A stretch of 64,000 bases of DNA, taken from Acidimicrobiia bacterium (GTDB lineage: Bacteria > Actinomycetota > Acidimicrobiia > Acidimicrobiales > Bin134). The notes under the pieces were generated by a model. The model was not told the DNA's origin. It was given only the letters and a program-made list of their open reading frames with translations, and did not search any database. Made by a program: the position numbers and the translations under genes. This document shows positions 55,052 through 62,035 of the stretch, in pieces (within the stretch, counting starts at the first letter, position 1; each line of letters begins with the position of its first letter). The stretch is taken from the NCBI GenBank assembly GCA_022819825.1, contig JAJEGM010000016.1, positions 1 to 64,000 of the forward strand. The letters run 5' to 3'.

Positions 55052-56272
55052 CTATTTGCCGTGGCCCAGGGGCAATATGGCGGTGTCGGGGATGAGCTCC
55101 ACGTCGATGCCATCGGGCAGCGGGAATTCGAAGTCGGGATACCGACGCTGGGCGGTCGCCCGATATCGGTCGGTGGAGTGGATCGGGTCGGGGTCGTACT
55201 CCGGAATGACCTTGGTGCCGAACACTTCGAGCATCTCGTCGATCTCGTCGTGCTCCATGCCCTCGCCGGGCAGGCCGAACACCACCTGATCGCAGCCTAC
55301 CGTCTGGTAACGGGCCACCTGTTCGCAGACCTCTTCGGCATTGCCGCACAGCATGTAGCCGCCGGCAATGGCCCCGTCGAGCATCTCGTCGGTCCACTCG
55401 ATCTGGTTGGGCGCAGAAGGCCAGGTGATGGCGTCGGGAGACTTGGGCATGGTGTCGTGGTAGAGGTTCACCATCGTGACCAGGTAGCCCCGCCCCTTGG
55501 CTTTGGCGATCTCCCGGGCCCGTTCCCGGTCTTCCAGGCAGATGACGGCGTTGGTCATCATCACGTTGTCGTTCTTGAACTGGCCGACCTGCTCCACCGG
55601 GCTTTGGATGGCTTCCTTGTAGGCGTCGATGCGGCCCTTGAGGTTGAAGATGGGCTCGAAGTTGAAGGCGATGGCGCCGATGCCCAGCGACCCGGCCTTG
55701 GCGAAGGTGGGCGGGTTGCCGCACGCCACCCAGATGGGGGGATGGCCGTGGCCGTGGGGCTTGGGCAGCACGTTGTGGGGCTTGGGCACCGAGAAGTGCT
55801 CGCCCTCGAAGCAGTAGTCACGCTGCTCCCACATACGGGGGATCTCGCGGATTACCTCATCCCACATCGACTTGGTTTCGGGCGGGGTCAGCCCGCCGAA
55901 GGTGGCCACTTCATGGCTGCCTGCACCTCGCCCGGTGCCGAACTCAAAGCGGTTCTCGGTGATGTGGTCGAGCATTGCAGCCCGCTCGGCAATGCGGACC
56001 GGGTGCTCCTTGGCCGTCGGCAGGCTGGTGATTCCAGTGGACAGGTGGATGCGATCGGTTTTGGCGGCCACGTAGCCCATGACCGGCGCTGGCGCCGACA
56101 TGTGGCTGTATTCAGTGAGGCAGTGGTGCTCGCCGAACCAGGCGTACTTCCAGTTGTACTTGTCAGCGGTGATGACGTAGTGGGCCTCCCGCATCAAGGC
56201 AGTGTGCTCGGCTTCGGTGTCGTGGGCTGCTGGCCCAGGGATGTAGCCGTTTACGAATATTCCGAACTCCAT
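55052..56272 (-). CDS. LLM-class flavin-dependent oxidoreductase
   Basis: The 406-residue luciferase-like protein starts MEFGIFVNGYIPG and contains YAWFGEHHCLTEYSHMSAP, STGITSLPTAKEHPVRIAERAAMLD and RFEFGTGRGAGSHEVATFGG, all standard in this superfamily (FMN- or F420-dependent). It is the first gene of the operon. Role could be oxidation or reduction of an organic acid pathway intermediate. Confidence 0.87.
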   Translation of the reverse strand: MEFGIFVNGYIPGPAAHDTEAEHTALMREAHYVITADKYNWKYAWFGEHHCLTEYSHMSAPAPVMGYVAAKTDRIHLSTGITSLPTAKEHPVRIAERAAMLDHITENRFEFGTGRGAGSHEVATFGGLTPPETKSMWDEVIREIPRMWEQRDYCFEGEHFSVPKPHNVLPKPHGHGHPPIWVACGNPPTFAKAGSLGIGAIAFNFEPIFNLKGRIDAYKEAIQSPVEQVGQFKNDNVMMTNAVICLEDRERAREIAKAKGRGYLVTMVNLYHDTMPKSPDAITWPSAPNQIEWTDEMLDGAIAGGYMLCGNAEEVCEQVARYQTVGCDQVVFGLPGEGMEHDEIDEMLEVFGTKVIPEYDPDPIHSTDRYRATAQRRYPDFEFPLPDGIDVELIPDTAILPLGHGK

Positions 56273-56313
56273 GGTCTCCTCCGCGTCCGTTGGGTGAGGG
56301 CAATGCCGAGACA

Positions 56314-56336
56314 GTTCTAATGGAAGATATTAGAAC
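56314..56336. promoter_or_regulatory. Palindromic operator candidate upstream of the LLM/TetR operon
   Basis: GTTCTAAT, seven spacer bases, then ATTAGAAC form a perfect 8-base inverted repeat, 42 bases upstream of the LLM gene start. There is no T-run after it on the minus strand, so it is not a terminator for pheA. Size and symmetry fit TetR binding. Confidence 0.6.
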
Positions 56337-56344
56337 GTGTCAAG

Positions 56345-57292
56345 TCAAGCTTCATCCACTTGGCTGCGGAGGGAGTCCATCCAACTCTGGGCCTCGCTCC
56401 ACGCGGAGGTGGCATTGCTGTTCTTCTCCTCGTGGCCCCGAGTTGTGGTGGGGTAAGAGCCGAGGAACTTCACCTCGCCGTGCTTGGCCAGGATGCTGGT
56501 GAGGCAGTCGGCCACCAGTTGGTCAGCGATGTGGCCCTCAAGGTCGATAAGGAAGCAGTAATCGCCCAATGCCTTCTTGGTGGGCCGGGATTCCAGTTTG
56601 GTGAGGTTGATGGAGCGGGCCGCGAACTCGGCAAGAATGCCCATCAGCGAGCCCGATCGGTCGGCACGCTGGAAGACCACGATTGAGGTCTTGTCGTGCC
56701 CGGTGGGGGAAGGCACTCCCGAACTGGAGACCGCCACGAATCGGGTTTGGTTCTCAGGGTGGTCTTCGATATCGGTGGCGATCAGCTCCAGGCCGTAGAG
56801 CTGCTGAGAAAGGGCGGTGCCGATGGCGGCAACCGCAGCGTCTTGGGAATGGGCGAGGTCCTGCGCCGCGGCTGCGGTGGAATTGGCCGCCACCTCTTCG
56901 GCATGGGGCAGGTTGTTGGTCAGATAGCGCCGGCACTGCGCAGTGGCCACTGGGAAGCTGATGACCCTTTGGATTGTCTCCAACGACGCGCCGGGAAGGC
57001 CGAGAAGGTGGAGTCGGACGTCGATTATCACCTCTCGCTGGATGAGAAGGTCGTGTTCGAAGATCAAAGCGTCGAGGGCGACGTTTACCGTGCCCTCTAT
57101 GGAATTTTCGATAGCGGTGAACCCCAAATCGGCACGGCCGTCCGCGGCGGCTTCGAGCACCTCGGGGATCGACCGGCAGAGCAGGTGATCGGCTTCAGCC
57201 AGGTCGGGTTGGGTGAGAAGCGCCTCCTCTGTGAAAGTGCCCGGAGGTCCGAGATAGGCCACGTGGCTTATGGATCGGGCAGAGGCAGTCAC
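56345..57292 (-). CDS. pheA: Prephenate dehydratase
   Basis: The 315-residue enzyme converts prephenate to phenylpyruvate in phenylalanine synthesis. The dehydratase domain shows YLGPPGTFTEEAL, AIENSIEGTVN and the catalytic NQTRF. The ACT domain (SLMGILAEFAARSINLTKLESRP) includes the ESRP motif that binds phenylalanine for feedback inhibition. GTG 57292 is used; the upstream open frame is a shadow of larB. Confidence 0.93.
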   Translation of the reverse strand: MTASARSISHVAYLGPPGTFTEEALLTQPDLAEADHLLCRSIPEVLEAAADGRADLGFTAIENSIEGTVNVALDALIFEHDLLIQREVIIDVRLHLLGLPGASLETIQRVISFPVATAQCRRYLTNNLPHAEEVAANSTAAAAQDLAHSQDAAVAAIGTALSQQLYGLELIATDIEDHPENQTRFVAVSSSGVPSPTGHDKTSIVVFQRADRSGSLMGILAEFAARSINLTKLESRPTKKALGDYCFLIDLEGHIADQLVADCLTSILAKHGEVKFLGSYPTTTRGHEEKNSNATSAWSEAQSWMDSLRSQVDEA

Positions 57293-57373
57293 AAAGGGGC
57301 AGGATAGTGGTATTGAGAAACGCGGTCGCGGTGAGAAAATGGCAAGGACTGTTGGAAAAGGCGGGATATCGAG

Positions 57374-58150
57374 GTGGATGAGGCTTTTCTTCGGCAAATG
57401 ATGGACGACGTGCGCAGCGGGACGCTGTCGGCTGATGACGCAGTGCGGCGGCTGCGGCGGCTGCCGTTTGCCGATTTGGGGTTTGCCCGGGTGGATCATC
57501 ATCGCAACCTCCGCCAGGGGCTGGCCGAGGTTGTCTACGGACCGGGCAAGACACCTGACCAATGCGCGGCCATTGTCAAGGAACTACTCGATCAGCCCGG
57601 AGGTCCGGTGCTGTTGACTCGGGCCTCAGCCGAGCAGGCCGCGGCCTCGCTGGGCCTCAACCCTGGCGGGGAGCGCTACGAGGCCACGGTGGTCTGGCGG
57701 CCGGCACCCCCGCGGCCCGAACAGGTGGTACTGGCCGCGGCCGGTACCGCCGATCTCCCGGTGGCCGACGAGTGCGGCGTGGTTTTGGCCGCCCATGGGC
57801 TGGCGCCGCAGCGTCTGAACGATGTGGGGGTGGCCGGACTTCATCGGATTCTGAACGAAGTCGACTCGCTGGCGGAAGCCGACGCCGTGGTGGTGGTGGC
57901 CGGGATGGAGGGGGCCTTGGCCTCAGTCGTGGGCGGGCTTACGGCGGCCCCGGTGGTGGCCGTGCCCACTAGCGCGGGGTACGGCTCTTCGTTAGAGGGG
58001 GTCACCCCGTTGCTGGCCATGATGTCGTCTTGCGCCGCGGGTGTGACCGTGGTCGGAGTGGACAATGGATTCGGCGCGGCTTGCGCGGTGCTGCGGCTGT
58101 TCAAGACGAGGGATCGAGCAGTGTCGCGGGCAGGGTTGACCGATGGCTGA
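57374..58150 (+). CDS. larB: Nickel-pincer cofactor biosynthesis protein LarB
   Basis: The 258-residue enzyme carboxylates and hydrolyses nicotinic acid adenine dinucleotide, the first step to the nickel-pincer nucleotide. Marks are GKTPDQCAAIVKELL, AAAGTADLPVADECG and VVVVAGMEGALASVVGGL with VPTSAGYGSS. GTG 57374 start. larC follows after 12 bases; larA and larE are not in the window. Confidence 0.9.
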   Translation: MDEAFLRQMMDDVRSGTLSADDAVRRLRRLPFADLGFARVDHHRNLRQGLAEVVYGPGKTPDQCAAIVKELLDQPGGPVLLTRASAEQAAASLGLNPGGERYEATVVWRPAPPRPEQVVLAAAGTADLPVADECGVVLAAHGLAPQRLNDVGVAGLHRILNEVDSLAEADAVVVVAGMEGALASVVGGLTAAPVVAVPTSAGYGSSLEGVTPLLAMMSSCAAGVTVVGVDNGFGAACAVLRLFKTRDRAVSRAGLTDG

Positions 58151-58162
58151 GCGGAGCGACCG

Positions 58163-59350
58163 ATGGCTGAGCCGGCTGGTGTTGCCTGGTTCCACTGCTT
58201 CAGCGGGATCGCGGGCGATATGGCGCTGGGGGCGCTGATCGACGCCGGGGCAGATGTGGCCGAAGTGCGGAACATATGCGAACTGCTGCCCTTGGGCGGT
58301 TGGGATCTACAAGCCCATCCCACCCAGCGAGGGGGTGTCGCGGCTACCGACGTGCGGGTGATCACCCAGGAGACATCGGTGGTGCGTACCGCCAGTCACA
58401 TCAATGCCCTCGTCGGAGAGGCTCGGCTACCCGACCGGGTGGCCGACCGGGCGCTGGCGATCTTCGATGCCCTGGCCCAGGCCGAGGGCAAGCTGCATCG
58501 CCGGCCGCCAGAACAGGTTCATTTCCATGAAGTGGGCGGGCTGGACGCCATCATCGACGTGGTGGGTACGTGCGCTGCGCTGGAAGTACTGGGGATCGAC
58601 CAGGTTTACTCCAGTGCGGTGGCATGCGGGCGGGGAATGATCCGCAGTGCCCACGGGCATCTGCCCAATCCTCCGCCCGCCGTGGTGGAACTGTTGGTGG
58701 GGTGTCCAACGTTCGGCTTGGACGTGGGTCTGGAGCTGACCACTCCTACTGGTGCGGCGATTCTCTCGGCGCTGGCGGAAGGCTGGGGGCCCATTCCGCC
58801 GATGACGATCTCAGCGAGCGGGTTTGGCTCGGGCGACAACCAACTGGAGGATCGTCCCAATCTGACCCAAGTGGTGGTGGGGACGATGGCGGCATCTCGC
58901 CCCGCGGGCCAGCCAGTGATGTTGTTTGAGACCAATGTGGATGACGCTACGGGGGAGACCCTGGCGCACACGGTGGCATCGCTGTTGGATGCAGGGGCGC
59001 ACGATGCCTGGATCACGCCGATCGTCATGAAGAAGGGGCGGCCGGCGTACACGGTGAGTGCATTGGCCGATCCTGCGGTGGGCGATCAGGTGGCGGCCAC
59101 GTTGGCCGAGGAGACGGGGTCTCTGGGGGTGCGGGGGCAGTTGATCGAGCGGTGGCCTCGGGCCCGGTTGGAGCATGAAGTGGACGTGGATGGGCGCCGG
59201 GTTCGGGTGAAGGTGAGCGCGGGGAGAGTCAAGGTTGAGCACGACGAGGCTGTTAGGGCGTCGAAGCTGTTAGGGCTGCCGGCGCGGGAGGTTGTTTCGT
59301 TGGCTGAGGAGGCTTGGCGGCGTCAAGGAGACGACGAGCCAGTTGCCTAG
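58163..59350 (+). CDS. larC: Nickel insertion protein LarC
   Basis: The 395-residue enzyme inserts nickel into the pincer cofactor by CTP-dependent cyclometallation. The N-terminus FHCFSGIAGDMALGALIDAG and VHFHEVGGLDAIIDVVG are diagnostic. The gene is intact in one frame, unlike Lactobacillus larC, which needs a frameshift. A cofactor user (a LarA-type racemase or epimerase) should lie elsewhere. Confidence 0.92.
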   Translation: MAEPAGVAWFHCFSGIAGDMALGALIDAGADVAEVRNICELLPLGGWDLQAHPTQRGGVAATDVRVITQETSVVRTASHINALVGEARLPDRVADRALAIFDALAQAEGKLHRRPPEQVHFHEVGGLDAIIDVVGTCAALEVLGIDQVYSSAVACGRGMIRSAHGHLPNPPPAVVELLVGCPTFGLDVGLELTTPTGAAILSALAEGWGPIPPMTISASGFGSGDNQLEDRPNLTQVVVGTMAASRPAGQPVMLFETNVDDATGETLAHTVASLLDAGAHDAWITPIVMKKGRPAYTVSALADPAVGDQVAATLAEETGSLGVRGQLIERWPRARLEHEVDVDGRRVRVKVSAGRVKVEHDEAVRASKLLGLPAREVVSLAEEAWRRQGDDEPVA

Positions 59351-59360
59351 TATCGAAGCT

Positions 59361-60077
59361 GTGAATGAAGATCGGCTGTACTTCAGACAGCTTTTGTCGG
59401 GGCGGGACTTGGCGGTTGGGGACATGATGGCCCGGCAGATGGTGAATTTCGTCTACCTGATTGGGGATCGGGAGACGGGGGAAGCAGTGGTGGTGGACCC
59501 GGCTTATGACCCACAGGGGATTGTGGATCTGGTTGAGGCCGACGGGATGCGGCTCACCGGCGTATTGGCTACCCATTACCACCCTGATCATGTGGGTGGG
59601 TCGATGATGCAGTTCTCCATCACGGGGGTGGCCGAGCTGCTGGAGCTGGTGTCGGTTCCGGTGCATGTGCAGGCGGACGAAGCCCGCTATGTGACCATGA
59701 CTACCGGTATTGAGGAAGACGATCTGTGTCTGCACAAGAGCGGTGATGTGCTGTCGGTGGGGCAGGTGGACATTGAGATGATCCACACGCCGGGCCACAC
59801 CCCGGGGAGCCAGTGCTTTTTGACCAACGGGCGCTTGGTGGCTGGCGACACTTTGTTCTTGGAGGGGTGCGGGAGGACCGATCTGCCGGGAAGCGATCCG
59901 GCGGCAATGTACGAGAGCCTGACGCAGCGCCTGGCCCGGGTTCCCGACAGTGCGACGCTGTACCCCGGCCATCTGTACTCGCCCCAGCCGTCGGCGTCGA
60001 TGGGCGAGACCCGCCAAACCAACTATGTGTTCATGCCCCGCTCGGCTGAGCAGTGGCTGGCTATGTTCGGCGGGTGA
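59361..60077 (+). CDS. MBL-fold metallohydrolase (glyoxalase II-like)
   Basis: The 238-residue protein has the metal motif THYHPDHVGG (HxHxDH), IHTPGHTPGSQCF, VAGDTLFLEGCGRTDLPG and a terminal YPGHLYS. These match persulfide-dioxygenase/glyoxalase II-like hydrolases. GTG 59361 (MNEDRLYFRQLLSG) is chosen; the frame is open further into larC. TGATG links it to the next gene. Confidence 0.85.
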   Translation: MNEDRLYFRQLLSGRDLAVGDMMARQMVNFVYLIGDRETGEAVVVDPAYDPQGIVDLVEADGMRLTGVLATHYHPDHVGGSMMQFSITGVAELLELVSVPVHVQADEARYVTMTTGIEEDDLCLHKSGDVLSVGQVDIEMIHTPGHTPGSQCFLTNGRLVAGDTLFLEGCGRTDLPGSDPAAMYESLTQRLARVPDSATLYPGHLYSPQPSASMGETRQTNYVFMPRSAEQWLAMFGG

Positions 60078-60457
60078 TGGAAATGAACTCGACTTCCATC
60101 GGCAATCATCTGGCGGCTCTGGACTCCCATGTGGCCGAGCCGCTGGAAGAGTTGGTACAGGCCCTCCACACAGTGGGCTTGGACCCCGCTCTGTTGGAGC
60201 TGTGTAAGGCCCGCATCGAACAGATGATCAACGGGGAAGCATCGGGCTCGGTCCGGGCTCCGAGCGACGAACGGGAAAGGACTGTACTGGCGTTCACCGA
60301 GCAGTACGTATTGGACGCCCACGGAGTGACCGACGAGCTGTGCGCTGAGTTGAACGCTCATCTCTCGCCACCTGAGCTGGCTGCGCTCACTACGGCCATT
60401 GCCACCTACGAAGCCCTGGCCCGCAGCCAGGCCGCACTGAAAGGAATGATGCCATGA
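60077..60457 (+). CDS. Carboxymuconolactone-decarboxylase-like protein without CxxC
   Basis: The 126-residue helical protein (ATG 60077) resembles the CMD/AhpD fold: LLELCKARIEQMINGE, then ERERTVLAFTEQYVLDAHGVTDELCAELNAHLSPPELAALTTAIATYEALAR. The redox CxxC of AhpD is missing, with a single Cys at the matching helix. It overlaps both neighbours (TGATG upstream, ATGA downstream), so it is probably a partner of the next protein. Confidence 0.65.
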   Translation: MEMNSTSIGNHLAALDSHVAEPLEELVQALHTVGLDPALLELCKARIEQMINGEASGSVRAPSDERERTVLAFTEQYVLDAHGVTDELCAELNAHLSPPELAALTTAIATYEALARSQAALKGMMP

Positions 60458-60957
60458 GCAGGATCACGATTCCCGAGGGGGGCATGTCTGCGTTTGACCA
60501 CCAGCCCGAGCTGTTCGCGGTATTCAACCGCTTCTACGGCACGCTGTGGAGCGAGGGGCAGTTGGATCAGGCCACCAAGGAGGTGGGGCGGCTTCGCAAC
60601 GCCCGGGTCAACGACTGCAACATTTGAAAGAACCTCCGCTTCGCAGGTGCGAAGCAGCAGGGACTCACCGAGGATCTGGTGGACCAGATCGAAGATGGCT
60701 ACGCCGATAGCGACCTGCCTGACCGGTTGAAGCTGGCCTTGAGAATGGCTGATGCGGTGATCTCCGACCCGTCAGGGCTGAGCGCGGCGGACCAAGCGGC
60801 GCTGGGCGAGGAGTTCACCCCGGCCGAGCTGGCTGAACTGGCTCTGACGGTGGCCATGGCCGCCGGGTTCTCCAAAGCGGCAATTGCCTGGGGTCCGCCA
60901 CCGGTTATTCCGGTCACCGAAGTGCCCACCCCTACTCCCGATGGAACGGTGGGCTGA
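60454..60957 (+). CDS. Selenocysteine-containing CMD/AhpD-like protein (CxxU), in-frame TGA
   Basis: From ATG 60454 one frame runs 168 codons to TGA 60955-60957 if the TGA at 60625-60627 is read through. The sequence around it is RNARVNDCNI-U-KNLRFAGAK; relatives have C-x-x-C-K-N-L/I-R-F at this point, so TGA replaces the second redox Cys (Cys55/Sec58). Homology continues smoothly after it (LTEDLVDQIEDGYADSDLP, then LSAADQAALGEEFTPAELAELAL). A hairpin typical of bacterial SECIS begins ten bases after the TGA. The protein would be a thiol/selenol peroxidase or oxidoreductase. Ordinary gene calling would give two fragments or a pseudogene. The Sec machinery (selA, selB, selC, selD) is not in this window. 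Confidence 0.85.
60638..60655 (+). other. Putative bacterial SECIS element
   Basis: GCTTCGC, loop AGGT, GCGAAGC: a perfect 7-base stem with a four-base loop containing GG, placed so that the loop lies 18 bases after the TGA. Bacterial SECIS elements have a small loop with a G in the first two positions at about this distance. It is inside the coding sequence, as is normal in bacteria. Confidence 0.8.
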
Positions 60958-60967
60958 GCCCAAGACG

Positions 60968-61051
<84 letters not shown>

Positions 61052-61204
61052 TGATCGTCGGGGTGGTCAGCGTACAAGACGGGGGGTCAGATCGATAACT
61101 GAGAATGGCCGAAGCCAAGTCTGGTTTGAGACCGACTGCCAATCGTCACGGGCGGTGGTTATAGTCCACCGCAAAGTGGGGGGCACCACGGTCATGGAAC
61201 TCTG

Positions 61205-62002
61205 ATGATCCGGCTAGAAGCGGGGCAAGCCACCGATAGAGGCCGACGTCGAGAGAAAAACGAAGACTCGATGCTGGTTGAAGGGGAACTCTTCGCGGTT
61301 GCCGATGGCTTGGGGGGCCATCGAGGGGGAGCGGAGGCGTCTTCCTTGGCGGTGGCGACGTTGACAGCCGAAATCAAGGCTGCGCTTCATGCTCGGACCG
61401 GAGACCGCCGCCGCCATCGATTTGGCCGTCGGCCAAGTCATTCACCAGTGCCAACGGTGAGTGAGCTGGTGGATGCGGTGGAGCGAGCCAACGAGGAGAT
61501 CTTGGCCGAGTCGATATCGACCAGCGAGTTGTCGGGGATGGGGACAACTCTGTGTGCGCTGGCCGTGGTTGAACAAGACCACCGCGAGGCGTTGGCCTTA
61601 GTGAACGTGGGCGATTCACGGGCCTACCGTTGCGACGAGAGCGGGTTTCACCAGCTGACCGAGGACCACACCGTGGTGCAGGAGATGGTCAAAGCAGGGA
61701 TGATCACCCCGCAAGAGGCTGAAGTCCATGAGTACCGGCATCATCTCAGCCGGGCGCTGGGCATTGAGTCAAAGGTGGTGGTTGACGATTGGACTCTGGC
61801 CCCAGTGACCGGCCATCGCTATCTGCTGTGCTCCGATGGCTTGACCAACGAGGTACACGACCGGGATATTCACGCGATCCTGCTCCAGTTTGAGTCTCCG
61901 AAAGAAGCTGCTGATGCGCTGGTGAGCCTGGCTTTGCAGCATGGCGGAAGCGACAACGTAACGGTGGTTGTCGTGGACGTGATCGACGTAGCCCTACCAT
62001 AA
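61205..62002 (+). CDS. PP2C-family serine/threonine phosphatase
   Basis: The 265-residue Mn2+/Mg2+ phosphatase shows RRREKNEDSM, VADGLGGHRGGAEAS, SGMGTTLCALAVV, NVGDSRAYR, TEDHTVVQEM, CSDGLTNEV and GGSDNVTVVVVDV, the ordered PP2C motifs. It is only the catalytic domain, lacking the membrane part of mycobacterial PstP. It precedes a PASTA kinase by 33 bases, so the pair probably sets phosphorylation of cell-wall and division proteins. Confidence 0.93.
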   Translation: MIRLEAGQATDRGRRREKNEDSMLVEGELFAVADGLGGHRGGAEASSLAVATLTAEIKAALHARTGDRRRHRFGRRPSHSPVPTVSELVDAVERANEEILAESISTSELSGMGTTLCALAVVEQDHREALALVNVGDSRAYRCDESGFHQLTEDHTVVQEMVKAGMITPQEAEVHEYRHHLSRALGIESKVVVDDWTLAPVTGHRYLLCSDGLTNEVHDRDIHAILLQFESPKEAADALVSLALQHGGSDNVTVVVVDVIDVALP

Positions 62003-62035
62003 ATCGAGCAAGTCAAGAAGTACGCTGTTTTCGCC

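Noticed and set aside
55061-56320. Plus-strand ORF of 419 residues opposite the LLM gene
   Set aside because: Antisense shadow, repetitive composition, no recognisable domain.
56314-56336. Inverted repeat as a pheA or LLM terminator
   Set aside because: AT-rich short stem with no following T-run on either strand.
60625-60627. TGA as a simple nonsense mutation making a pseudogene
   Set aside because: The position exactly at the second redox Cys, intact frame afterwards and a SECIS-like hairpin favour recoding; still to be confirmed by Sec genes.
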